Positions 7,030-14,050 of a DNA stretch of 14,379 nt are shown here, piece after piece. Source of the stretch: CBDTTM01 sp965363355. GTDB taxonomy: Bacteria; Bacillota; Negativicutes; Selenomonadales; Selenomonadaceae. Position 1 is the first letter of the stretch. Every line of letters begins with the position of its first letter. Under the pieces are notes generated by a model that saw only the letters and a list, made by a program, of their open reading frames with translations, ran no database searches and was not told the DNA's origin. The stretch is from assembly GCA_965363355.1 (NCBI GenBank), contig CBDTTM010000048.1:1-14379 (forward strand), written 5' to 3'. The position numbers and the translations under genes are program-made.

Positions 7030-8532
7030 TTATTTTTTTACAATGGTATACGCATCATCGATTGCCTGGCCAGTTTCCACATCATATGTTTTGATGGTCA
7101 ACGAATCTTCGGTGACGTCCACCACCGAATACGTCGGTCTCCAGGTTTGATTGCGAGCGGCAATATAATCTTGCTGCATCGGCAATAGTTCATAGAACTT
7201 CGACCCCGTCGCCGAATTTGCTGTCATATAAAAAATCCCTTTCGGATTAAAAACTGTACCTTGGCCTTTATCGGCAATCGTATAACAATTGCTTTCTGCC
7301 AAGAAATCCGCTTTGACCTGGGCATCTTTAAAGTCTATGTTGTTGGTAAACGCCTTATGCTGACGGGCATCACTGCTGAGTTGATAGGTGCGGGCATAGG
7401 TATGGTCATGTCCCTGGAATACCGCATCTATATGATTTTGGTCAAAAATCGGCGTGAGCTGTGTGCGCAAGATCACGCCATCTGAATCCGAGTGATCCAG
7501 CCCCGATCCATAAATATCCTGATGGATCATGACCATGCGCCACTTCGCCTTTGGATTTTCCGCTATGGCTTTTTCAATCAACGCCTTATGATCCGCAACG
7601 TTGTAATTGTTCGTGTTCAAAACAATGAACAGTGCATCCCCATAACTGTAATAGTAGCCATGGCCTGCTGCCGTTGGGCTTTTTTCTGCCTGGAAAGGAT
7701 TTGGTGTATTGAAATGATTTTGATACCCCGTCGTAAACGAATCATGATTGCCAATCGTGGTCGCTACCGGCAAAGAACGCAGTGCAGCTGCCGATAAATA
7801 GCCTGCATACTGATATTCTTGCAATTGTCTTTTTTCTGGACTTTTATCTTCGACCGCTTCATTGATCTGATCGCCAGCTGAAACGATAAAGTTGATTTCA
7901 GGATGCTGTGCTTGTGCGGCATTTAACGTCTTATTCCAATTATAAGCATCATTGCGCGTGGCAATATCACCATTTTGCTTTTGATCTCCATCGGATGGAA
8001 CTTGCCCAATCGATGCTCCGATCTGGGGATCACCTACAAACATAAAAGAAAATTTCTTGAAGCTTTTTGTTTTATATTCCTGAGCTTCCTGCCATTTTCC
8101 ATCGACTTTTACTTGGTACCAATAGGATTTATTTGGTTTGAAGCCATCGGCTGTGACTTTATTTGCATAATATTGACTGCCTGCGATTTCACTGCCCGGC
8201 AAAGAGGTCCCCGAAAATTCCTTGGCATTTCTCATCGCTGCATCGGTAGAAATTCTTACCGCTGCGCCTTCTTCCTTAGAACACCAAGCAAAGTTGAGTT
8301 TGCTCGCATCACTTCCCGGCGATAAGGAAACCTGCTCATAATTCGTCTTCAATGCATCCCAGCCATCTTTCCACGCCTGCCAGTCCGTCTGAGCTGCCAT
8401 CTGCGTCGCGGTCACCGAAGAAGGTGTCAACGATGCATCATTCCAATGCTTTGTAGCAGCAAAACTCGTCAAACTCCCTACACTGATTGCCGTAATGATT
8501 GCCGCGGTCAAAAATCTTTGTCTCAATTTCAT
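7030..8532 (-). CDS. Exported purple-acid-phosphatase-like metallophosphoesterase
   Basis: A secreted two-metal phosphoesterase, probably releasing phosphate from organic phosphates outside the cytoplasmic membrane. Residues 1-25 are a Sec signal peptide (cleavage likely after SFA). About 60-155 form the fibronectin-III-like N-terminal domain of purple acid phosphatases (VSLSPGSDASKLNFAW, with YWYQVKVDGKW). The catalytic domain has GDPQIG (D168), GDQINE (D221), GNHDS (N262, H263), IHQDIY (H337) and GHDHTYAR (H375, H377), the full metal-ligand set. Purple acid phosphatases carry an extra tyrosine ligand near the second motif; Y199-type placement is not certain here because the spacing in residues 170-200 is longer than usual (Y197 is a candidate). 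The 500-residue length fits the bacterial members. AAGGGG (8541-8546) precedes the ATG by 8 nt. It is monocistronic, bounded by terminators on both sides, with PHO-box-like repeats upstream. Confidence 0.9.
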   Translation of the reverse strand: MKLRQRFLTAAIITAISVGSLTSFAATKHWNDASLTPSSVTATQMAAQTDWQAWKDGWDALKTNYEQVSLSPGSDASKLNFAWCSKEEGAAVRISTDAAMRNAKEFSGTSLPGSEIAGSQYYANKVTADGFKPNKSYWYQVKVDGKWQEAQEYKTKSFKKFSFMFVGDPQIGASIGQVPSDGDQKQNGDIATRNDAYNWNKTLNAAQAQHPEINFIVSAGDQINEAVEDKSPEKRQLQEYQYAGYLSAAALRSLPVATTIGNHDSFTTGYQNHFNTPNPFQAEKSPTAAGHGYYYSYGDALFIVLNTNNYNVADHKALIEKAIAENPKAKWRMVMIHQDIYGSGLDHSDSDGVILRTQLTPIFDQNHIDAVFQGHDHTYARTYQLSSDARQHKAFTNNIDFKDAQVKADFLAESNCYTIADKGQGTVFNPKGIFYMTANSATGSKFYELLPMQQDYIAARNQTWRPTYSVVDVTEDSLTIKTYDVETGQAIDDAYTIVKK

Positions 8533-8585
8533 TTTCCAATCCCCTTTTTATTAGACATTTTTGGGCATAATAAAAATCTATTGTT

Positions 8586-8639
8586 ATCATATCGCGGTTA
8601 CGAAAAAAACAGGTTATCCTTTTGTTATTTTTCTGTAAA
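8586..8639 (-). promoter_or_regulatory. Candidate PhoP-activated promoter (PHO-box-like repeats plus -10)
   Basis: On the minus strand TTTACA (8634-8639), ATAACA (8623-8628) and ATAACC (8612-8617) recur with an exact 11-bp period, with a further GTAACC at 8596-8601. A -10-like TATGAT lies at 8586-8591 and its -35 position (about 8609-8614) has no match to TTGACA but overlaps the third repeat, as in activator-dependent promoters. Bacillus PhoP binds TT(A/T/C)ACA-like repeats with 11-bp period; the use here is inferred from that and from the phosphatase downstream. Confidence 0.45.
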
Positions 8640-8641
8640 GT

Positions 8642-8674
8642 AAAAAAGCAGACAGAGATATATTCTCTGCCTGC
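8642..8674 (-). terminator. Intrinsic terminator after BASS transporter gene
   Basis: An 11-bp stem with one mismatch (8648-8658 with 8664-8674) and a 5-nt loop is followed on the minus strand by six T (8642-8647). It ends the 8702-9625 transcript just before the PHO-box-like region. Confidence 0.85.
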
Positions 8675-8701
8675 CCATTTTATGACCAATTACAAGATTT
8701 T

Positions 8702-9625
8702 TTATTTTTTATCACGGGCTTGCCAATAACCTGCGAGCAAGGAACCCGAAAAATTATGCCATACACTGAAGATTGCCCCCGGAATCGCTGCCACAGGATC
8801 TAAGTGCGCGATGGCCAGCGCCACGGCAAGGCCAGAATTTTCCATACCAACCTCAAAAGAAACCGCTTTTGCTTTTTTGTGACTCATGCCAAAAAGCCGA
8901 GACGCACCATAACCAAGCCCTAGCCCAAAACTATTGTGCAAAATAACCGCCCCAAAAGCAATTCCGGCAACCGTAGCCAATTTAGCAGCACTCAAAGCTA
9001 CGACAATCGTAATGATGATGATGATTGAAACTACCGAAACAAGCGGAATAAACACCATGATGCGCTTTACAAACTTTGAAAAAACTGCCCGGATTACCAG
9101 ACCTAAAACGATTGGCAGTAAAACGATCTTCAAAATATCAATCAACAATGCCTCGGCCTGAATTGGAATCAAGGTACCCGCCAACCACAGAAAAATAAAC
9201 GGCGTCAAGATCGGCGCCAAAATTGTATTGACACTCGATATGGTAACCGATAAAGCGGTGTCACCCTTAGCAATGAACGTCATGACGTTGGACGCCGTCC
9301 CACTTGGACAAACGCCGACCAAAATCAATCCAGCAGCCAAAAGAGGCGGCAGTCCCAAAACCTTAGATACCGTAAACGCAATCAACGGCATGATAAGATA
9401 TCTAAGCACCACCCCAAAGGCAACATCCTTTGGCCGGGTGAAAACCAATTTAAAATCCTCCGGTGTCATGGTAAGCCCCATGCCCAACATGACCAATCCC
9501 AAAAGCGAAGAAATCGCCCCGCCAAGGGGTTTAAATGGCTCTGGATAAAAAAACGCAATACCGGCAAACAACACTACCCATAGAGGAAAAAGTTTATTGA
9601 TGAATCCTACAATCTTTTGTGACAC
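8702..9625 (-). CDS. BASS-family sodium-coupled transporter
   Basis: A bile acid:sodium symporter family protein of the cytoplasmic membrane; bacterial members move organic anions such as bile acids, keto acids or pantothenate precursors with Na+. I set the start at GTG 9623-9625 (307 aa) because AGGAG (9634-9638) is 8 nt upstream; an in-frame ATG nine codons earlier (9650-9652) would place that site inside the gene. About nine to ten hydrophobic helices fill the chain. Signatures are GVCPSGTASNVMTFIAKGD (about 104-122), in one crossing helix, and FEVGMENSGLA (257-267), in the other, which carry the Na+ and substrate ligands. Substrate is unknown. It is divergent from ilvD, whose product pathway makes 2-ketoisovalerate, so a keto acid or ketopantoate (PanS-like) is possible but unproven. 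Confidence in the family is high, in the substrate low. Confidence 0.9.
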   Translation of the reverse strand: MSQKIVGFINKLFPLWVVLFAGIAFFYPEPFKPLGGAISSLLGLVMLGMGLTMTPEDFKLVFTRPKDVAFGVVLRYLIMPLIAFTVSKVLGLPPLLAAGLILVGVCPSGTASNVMTFIAKGDTALSVTISSVNTILAPILTPFIFLWLAGTLIPIQAEALLIDILKIVLLPIVLGLVIRAVFSKFVKRIMVFIPLVSVVSIIIIITIVVALSAAKLATVAGIAFGAVILHNSFGLGLGYGASRLFGMSHKKAKAVSFEVGMENSGLAVALAIAHLDPVAAIPGAIFSVWHNFSGSLLAGYWQARDKK

Positions 9626-9633
9626 AAGCAACA

Positions 9634-9638
9634 CTCCT
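9634..9638 (-). promoter_or_regulatory. Ribosome binding site deciding the GTG start of the BASS gene
   Basis: AGGAG on the minus strand lies 8 nt from GTG 9623-9625 and inside any longer reading from the ATG at 9650-9652. It favours the shorter protein. Confidence 0.75.
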
Positions 9639-9693
9639 ACGTAAAATAACATTTGTTTTTTTCACAAAGTCATTTTTAAAAATTTTAGGACTT

Positions 9694-9722
9694 ATTATAT
9701 AACAGTCTTAATAAAAACACAA
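9694..9722 (-). promoter_or_regulatory. Probable promoter of the BASS transporter gene
   Basis: The minus strand has a perfect -10 TATAAT (9694-9699) and a weak -35 TTGTGT (9717-9722) with a 17-nt spacer, about 70 bp before the GTG. The weak -35 leaves room for an activator. Confidence 0.5.
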
Positions 9723-9769
9723 TAAGCAACTTTATAAATACACAAACTTGCAAAACAAGGCTGTTTCAC

Positions 9770-9799
9770 TTGACACGATGTAATTATTTTTGATATACT
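9770..9799 (+). promoter_or_regulatory. Promoter of the ilvD leader transcript
   Basis: A perfect -35 TTGACA (9770-9775), an 18-nt spacer and an extended -10 TGATATACT (TATACT at 9794-9799). Transcription should start near 9806, about 260 nt upstream of the ilvD ATG, so the transcript carries the whole attenuator leader. Confidence 0.8.
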
Positions 9800-9854
9800 A
9801 TCTGTAAATTTGTAAACTCCGTGGCCATTGCTGCGCTAGAAAGAAGTGTTCCTC

Positions 9855-9902
9855 ATGACAAATGCCAACCGATTTTACCGCTTAATTCTAATTAAGCCGT
9901 AG
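9855..9902 (+). CDS. Branched-chain amino acid leader peptide (15 aa)
   Basis: A short reading frame, MTNANRFYRLILIKP, ends in TAG at 9900-9902. It has four consecutive branched-chain codons, TTA-ATT-CTA-ATT (9882-9893, Leu-Ile-Leu-Ile), just before the stop. A purine-rich AGAAAGAAG (9838-9846) precedes the ATG by 8 nt and partly matches a ribosome site; an in-frame GTG at 9846-9848 would add VFL but is less well placed. The stop codon overlaps the 5' arm of the first leader hairpin, so a ribosome stalled at the Leu/Ile codons would hold that arm open. Its role is in cis regulation; the peptide itself need not function. Translation is inferred from design, not from homology. Confidence 0.75.
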   Translation: MTNANRFYRLILIKP

Positions 9903-9996
9903 GACTGAAACGCTAAAAGACAATTTTAGCTTGTTTGAGTCCTGGTTTGCATGGCAGATGGGACTGAACCTCTCATCCATCGATGAGAGGTTTTTT
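9902..9996 (+). promoter_or_regulatory. ilvD transcription attenuator (alternative hairpins)
   Basis: Hairpin 1:2 pairs GGACT, AAAC and GCTAAAA (9902-9918) with TTTTAGC, GTTT and AGTCC (9924-9942). Segment 2 (9933-9942) can instead pair with GGACTGAAC (9961-9969), since AGTCC matches GGACT and GTT matches AAC; this antiterminator takes the base of the terminator stem (9967-9977). A ribosome stalled on the Leu-Ile-Leu-Ile codons would cover segment 1, free segment 2 and allow read-through into ilvD; a ribosome that reaches the stop would let 1:2 and the terminator form. The overlap of antiterminator and terminator is only three bases, so the energetics deserve a folding test. Confidence 0.7.
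9967..9996 (+). terminator. Leader terminator upstream of ilvD
   Basis: A perfect 11-bp stem AACCTCTCATC / GATGAGAGGTT (9967-9977, 9982-9992) with a CATC loop runs into six T (9991-9996). It lies about 70 bp before the ilvD ATG, on the transcript of its own promoter, so it must be conditional. Confidence 0.9.
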
Positions 9997-10064
9997 AGCC
10001 AAAAGATTTATCCATCGACTATTCAGTTTACACTTAATCCCACAAAAAGAGAGGCTGATTCAAC

Positions 10065-11762
10065 ATGCGTAGTGATACGATAAAAAAAGGCATCGATAAA
10101 GCGCCGCACCGTTCCTTGATTCGGGCAACCGGAAAAATCCATTCAGAAGAGGACATGAACAAACCGTTCATTGCAATTTGCAGCTCACATATAGACATCA
10201 TTCCCGGACACGTGCATTTGCATGAGTTGGCCGAAGTTGCTGCTGAAGCCATTCGAAAAGCCGGTGGCGTTCCATTTGAATTCAATACCATCGGCGTTGA
10301 CGATGGCATTGCCATGGGCCACATGGGCATGCGTTATTCCCTGCCAAGCCGTGAACTCATCGCCGATTCGGCCGAAACAGTAATCAACGCCCATTGTTTC
10401 GATGGAGTATTTTACATTCCAAACTGCGATAAGATCACCCCTGGTATGCTTATGGCTGCGGTCCGGACGAACGTGCCGGCGATTTTTTGCTCTGGCGGCC
10501 CCATGCAGGCAGGCTTTTCTGCCGATGGTAAAAAATTGACATTGTCTTCGATGTTCGAAGCTGTTGGCGCTTACAAAGAAGGCAAAATGACCGAGGAAAC
10601 GTTTAATGACTATGAATCAAACGCCTGTCCAGGCTGCGGCTCATGTGCAGGAATGTTCACCGCAAACTCGATGAATTGCCTAATGGAAATGCTTGGCATG
10701 GCGCTTCCATTTAACGGCACGACCTTGGCCATCAGCCAAGAGCGTCGCGACCTAATAAAAAAATCCGCTGAAAAACTGATGGAATTGATCAAAAACGATG
10801 TTCGTCCACGTGACATCATCACCGAAGAAGCCATCGACAACTGTTTTGCTCTCGATATGGCGATGGGAGGTTCCACGAACACCGTTCTCCACACCTTGGC
10901 TATCGCCCAGGAAGCTGGCATCCACTACGAACTCGACCGCATCAATCAAGTAGCCGAAAAAGTTCCCTATATCTCAAAGATTTCGCCATCGTCTCTATAC
11001 ACTCTTGAAGATGTCCATGCAGCTGGAGGTGTCCCCGCCATCATCCATCAATTGATCCAAATCGGAGCAATTCAAGGCCAGCGGCCAACAGTCAATGGCA
11101 CAACACTCAAAGAAAGCGTAAAAGATGCCAATATCAGCAATGAAGAAATTATCCGCAAACCAGATAATGCTTACAGCGCAATAGGCGGATTATCCATCCT
11201 TCATGGAAATATCGCGCCAAACGGAGGCGTTATCAAAGCCGGCGGCGTCGATCCTTCCGTAAGGGTTTTCCGCGGTAAAGCCCTTTGCTATGACTCCCAA
11301 GATGAAGCCGTCGAGGCTATCGACAATCAGACGGTAAGAGCCGGTCATGTTGTCGTCATTCGCTACGAAGGACCAAAGGGCGGCCCTGGCATGGTCGAAA
11401 TGCTCGCGCCTACCAGCTCCATCGTCGGACGCGGCCTCGGTAAAGATGTCGCCTTGATTACTGACGGACGATTTTCTGGTGCCTCACGCGGCATTTCCGT
11501 AGGCCACGTTTCTCCAGAAGCCGCCGCTGGCGGTCCGATTGCCCTGATTGAAGATGGCGACGAAATCGAGATTGATTTGCCAAAACGCACAATCAACTTG
11601 CTCGTGTCAGACGAAATACTTGCTGAACGCAAAAAGAAACTCGGGAAATTCACCCCAAAAGTCAAAACCGGCTGGTTGGCAAGATATTCGTTACTCGTCA
11701 CCTCTGCTAATACCGGTGCCGTCATGAAATCCTTCGACGAGATCTTAAAAGAACTAAAATAA
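10065..11762 (+). CDS. ilvD: Dihydroxy-acid dehydratase
   Basis: IlvD dehydrates 2,3-dihydroxy-isovalerate and -methylvalerate to the 2-keto acids that lead to valine, isoleucine, leucine and pantothenate. It is a cytoplasmic Fe-S, Mg-dependent enzyme. Its 565 residues are the normal length. Motifs are SSHIDIIPGHVHLHEL (40-55), FNTIGVDDGIAMGHMGMRYSLPSRELIADS (73-102), NCDKITPGM (120-128, cluster cysteine C121, active-site lysine K123), CPGCGSCAGMFTANSMN (188-204, cluster cysteine C194), and the C-terminal TDGRFSGASRG with the catalytic serine region. A cysteine at 39 could supply the third ligand; whether the cluster is 2Fe-2S or 4Fe-4S cannot be settled here. AGAGAGG is 10 nt before the ATG. 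The gene is alone, without other ilv genes beside it, and ends in its own terminator. Expression is predicted to be set by the leader attenuator. Confidence 0.96.
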   Translation: MRSDTIKKGIDKAPHRSLIRATGKIHSEEDMNKPFIAICSSHIDIIPGHVHLHELAEVAAEAIRKAGGVPFEFNTIGVDDGIAMGHMGMRYSLPSRELIADSAETVINAHCFDGVFYIPNCDKITPGMLMAAVRTNVPAIFCSGGPMQAGFSADGKKLTLSSMFEAVGAYKEGKMTEETFNDYESNACPGCGSCAGMFTANSMNCLMEMLGMALPFNGTTLAISQERRDLIKKSAEKLMELIKNDVRPRDIITEEAIDNCFALDMAMGGSTNTVLHTLAIAQEAGIHYELDRINQVAEKVPYISKISPSSLYTLEDVHAAGGVPAIIHQLIQIGAIQGQRPTVNGTTLKESVKDANISNEEIIRKPDNAYSAIGGLSILHGNIAPNGGVIKAGGVDPSVRVFRGKALCYDSQDEAVEAIDNQTVRAGHVVVIRYEGPKGGPGMVEMLAPTSSIVGRGLGKDVALITDGRFSGASRGISVGHVSPEAAAGGPIALIEDGDEIEIDLPKRTINLLVSDEILAERKKKLGKFTPKVKTGWLARYSLLVTSANTGAVMKSFDEILKELK

Positions 11763-11775
11763 CGCTTAAAACAAT

Positions 11776-11816
11776 AAAATGCCTGAAGATGATTTTTTCA
11801 TCTCCAGGCATTTTTT
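11776..11816. terminator. Terminator between ilvD and the HAD gene
   Basis: A 17-bp stem with one mismatch (11776-11792 with 11798-11814), a 5-nt T loop and a T-run to 11816. It lies between convergent stops; the minus-strand tail TTTTATTGTTTT is weaker but could serve the HAD gene. Confidence 0.9.
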
Positions 11817-11826
11817 ATTGGAAACA

Positions 11827-12621
11827 TTATCCTAAAAGAATATGATCTAAAATCCCCTGCGCCACACCGTCGTCTTGCACCGAAGGCACAATGTGATTCG
11901 CTAAAGCCTTTATCTCCGGATCAGCATTGCCCATAGCGAAACTGCAGCCAACCTGCCGCAGCATATCTCGATCATTTTTGGCATCCCCGAAAGCATAACT
12001 ATTTATAACGGATATTCCAAGTGCCTCAAGCGCATGCAAAATCCCCGTTGCTTTTGTCTCCGCCTTGGCATAAAGTTCAAATTTAAGTGGGTGATGCCCG
12101 TCGTCAAGCCATTCCAGCCCATGAGAAAGAAAAGCTCGGCATACTGCCTTGCGACCTTCCTCTGGCGCAATGAATTCCATTTTATACGTATCAACCTCAG
12201 CTTCAACAAAATCATAAACAAAACGTTCTTTCCCGATACCAAAGGACTGATAATACGCATCGAGCTGTTTAAACCTTTCATGCAAATAGACATGCTTCGT
12301 GCCTTGTAAAATATACTCGATTCCATTTTCTTCGCACTGTTGGCAAATAGCTCTCACCAAGTCTTTTTCGAGAGGCTTTTTATACAAAACCGACTCGCCC
12401 ATAAGGACTGCCGCCCCATTCATTAAAACATAGCCATCAAAACCAAACTCGGTTAACTCTCTATCCAAAAAAGCAAATGGCCGCCCCGAAGCAATAAAAG
12501 TATAATGCCCCGCTTGCCGCAATTTTTCAATTGCCTGCTTTGTCTTTATGCTCATCGATGGCATACCTGCCCCCGCATCGATCAATGTGCCATCCACATC
12601 AAAAAAAACTGCTTTCTTCAT
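11827..12621 (-). CDS. Cof-type HAD-superfamily hydrolase
   Basis: A cytoplasmic HAD phosphatase of the Cof/class IIB type, usually acting on sugar phosphates or other small phosphorylated metabolites. The 264-residue length is typical. Motif I is FFDVDGTLID (6-15; nucleophile D8, acid/base D10), motif II is FIASGRP (42-48, S45), motif III lysine is in AETKATGI (K190), and motif IV is YAFGDAKNDRDML (209-221; D213, D217). The insert between motifs II and III (about 80-185) is the C2 cap that sets substrate choice, and the C-terminal CSFAMGNADPEIKALA segment is standard for the subfamily. GAGG (12629-12632) is 7 nt from the ATG. It starts 28 bp after the stop of the esterase gene with no terminator between, so the two are probably co-transcribed. 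Substrate unknown. Confidence 0.92.
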   Translation of the reverse strand: MKKAVFFDVDGTLIDAGAGMPSMSIKTKQAIEKLRQAGHYTFIASGRPFAFLDRELTEFGFDGYVLMNGAAVLMGESVLYKKPLEKDLVRAICQQCEENGIEYILQGTKHVYLHERFKQLDAYYQSFGIGKERFVYDFVEAEVDTYKMEFIAPEEGRKAVCRAFLSHGLEWLDDGHHPLKFELYAKAETKATGILHALEALGISVINSYAFGDAKNDRDMLRQVGCSFAMGNADPEIKALANHIVPSVQDDGVAQGILDHILLG

Positions 12622-12649
12622 TTAAAGACCTCATTTCCTCTTCTACTAC

Positions 12650-13783
12650 TCATGCATCTATCTTTACCTGACGGAACAACCAATCCCGCATCTCCTGCGT
12701 TTGATACGCCCTCACCCAAGAATAATGTGCCATCGGATATAAATAGGTTTCTCTTGGATACTCCGTAAAAAGAGGTGTGCCCCCAAGCGATCGCAGTGCT
12801 GCAATCATCTCGCGACTATCATTTACCGGTATTACAGGGTCTGCCTCACCATGAAAAGCCCATATTGGTTTATTGACTAGCTTATAGGCTTGTTCTTTAT
12901 CACCGCCTCCGCAAACAGGGACCATAGCTGCAAACAAATCCGGATTTGCCTCATTTAAAGACCAAACGGCAATGCCCCCATCCGATACACCCGTTGCGTA
13001 TATGCGATTTCGATCGACATGATACAGTTTGGTGATGCGTTCCACTAATTTAGGAACCATATCAAGATCGGAGACCGACGATTTCCCATCCTCGCCACTA
13101 CTTGATTCATCGAGCCAAGAATGACTGGCTTGCGGCGCCAGTACCAAGCATGGATGCTTAGCCTGTTCCTCAGGTTTAGCCCAAATAGTGGCACCTTGAT
13201 TGGCTAAAATTTGCGCTTTATTATCTGTTCCATATTCACCGCTGCCATGCAAAAAAACTACCATGGGGTATTCCTTAAGCGGTGTATATCCTTCCGGCTT
13301 AAACAAACGATACGACATCGTCGTACCTGTTTGTGCATCCGTATAGCTGCCTTCACTAAACGCGGCTACAACTTTTGATATATCTTCGCGAACAATCATT
13401 AATAGGTATTCCTGCAAAATACCATCTTCACCAGCAACGACAATCTTGAAGCGATTTTTCCCCACAGCCAATTTTTCCAATTGCTCCTTGCCTGAGGCCA
13501 CCACTTTCCCATTGATTGTTATTTCCCCTTCAGCATTTGCGGCAATTGCATTGATTGCAATATTATCAATATCATTATTGACATATGCTTTGTATTTATG
13601 AACTGTACTTGAAAATGGCGGCGTTAGCGTCGCGCCTCCAGTTGTATAGATCGTTATGGCACCCAAACCACCCTTTACAACCTCTTCCACTTTTTCAGCT
13701 GCAAAAGCGGACCTCTCCACTAGGCAAAGCAACATAACAAACATGAAAATCATCAAAGCGATATTTTTTTTCAACCCCAACAT
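12650..13783 (-). CDS. Exported alpha/beta-hydrolase esterase with N-terminal beta-sandwich
   Basis: A secreted serine esterase of the PHB-depolymerase/feruloyl-esterase-like group, presumably acting on esters outside the membrane. Residues 1-28 are a signal peptide (cleavage likely after AFA); a cysteine at 20 lies within the hydrophobic core but without a good lipobox. About 40-132 form a cadherin-like beta-sandwich domain (TLTPPFSSTVHKYKAYVNN, then INAIAANAEGEITINGKVV). The hydrolase domain follows: oxyanion HGSGEYG (179-185), nucleophile elbow GVSDGG (S267), EADPVIP (D315) and the histidine in MAHYSW (H353), a complete triad. AGGAGG (13793-13798) is 9 nt before the ATG. The lid or disulfides are not obvious. 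It is first in a probable two-gene unit with the HAD phosphatase. Substrate is not predictable; polymer depolymerase is less likely because the chain lacks a substrate-binding tail. Confidence 0.87.
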   Translation of the reverse strand: MLGLKKNIALMIFMFVMLLCLVERSAFAAEKVEEVVKGGLGAITIYTTGGATLTPPFSSTVHKYKAYVNNDIDNIAINAIAANAEGEITINGKVVASGKEQLEKLAVGKNRFKIVVAGEDGILQEYLLMIVREDISKVVAAFSEGSYTDAQTGTTMSYRLFKPEGYTPLKEYPMVVFLHGSGEYGTDNKAQILANQGATIWAKPEEQAKHPCLVLAPQASHSWLDESSSGEDGKSSVSDLDMVPKLVERITKLYHVDRNRIYATGVSDGGIAVWSLNEANPDLFAAMVPVCGGGDKEQAYKLVNKPIWAFHGEADPVIPVNDSREMIAALRSLGGTPLFTEYPRETYLYPMAHYSWVRAYQTQEMRDWLFRQVKIDA

Positions 13784-13802
13784 ATAAGATGTCCTCCTAT
13801 GG

Positions 13803-13852
13803 CACTATATTCTTTAAATTCATCTCAACAGATTTCTTCCTATTATATAGTG
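13803..13852. repeat. 8-bp inverted repeat across the esterase promoter
   Basis: CACTATAT (13803-13810) and ATATAGTG (13845-13852) are exact inverse copies 34 bp apart. The right copy overlaps the -10 and the left copy lies just before the ribosome site. It may be a pair of operator half-sites or chance. Confidence 0.35.
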
Positions 13853-13871
13853 GTTCTATCCTATATTGCAA
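13842..13871 (-). promoter_or_regulatory. Probable promoter of the esterase-HAD unit
   Basis: The minus strand has a perfect -10 TATAAT (13842-13847) and a -35 TTGCAA (13866-13871, 4 of 6) with an 18-nt spacer, about 60 bp before the esterase ATG. Confidence 0.6.
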
Positions 13872-14050
13872 TAAAAAACCTTTGACGCATTGATGCAAGC
13901 AAAAACTTCTCTAAACCGATAAACAGGTAAATTGGCTTTCACGTCGAATAACGATATCTAGAGGAATATTATCTTTTACGCAGAATTTTCACCGAAAACC
14001 TTTACTGCAAAGCCTCTTTTATACGATTTTATTATAAGGACGTGTCTAAT

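Noticed and set aside
9228..9548. 106-codon plus-strand frame opposite the BASS gene
   Set aside because: It is antisense to a transporter with clear family motifs, with no ribosome site or recognisable protein features.
9806..9996. T-box riboswitch upstream of ilvD
   Set aside because: The conserved AGGGTGGNACCGCG element is absent and the leader is short; a translated leader with Leu/Ile codons explains the structure better.
11363..11725. 120-codon minus-strand frame opposite ilvD
   Set aside because: It is antisense to the conserved C-terminal part of ilvD and rich in Ser/Pro as expected of a shadow frame.
13784..14050. Small RNA or extra gene in the 267-bp divergent region
   Set aside because: There is no terminator or convincing short frame; a TTGACG at about 13882 lacks a -10 at the right distance.
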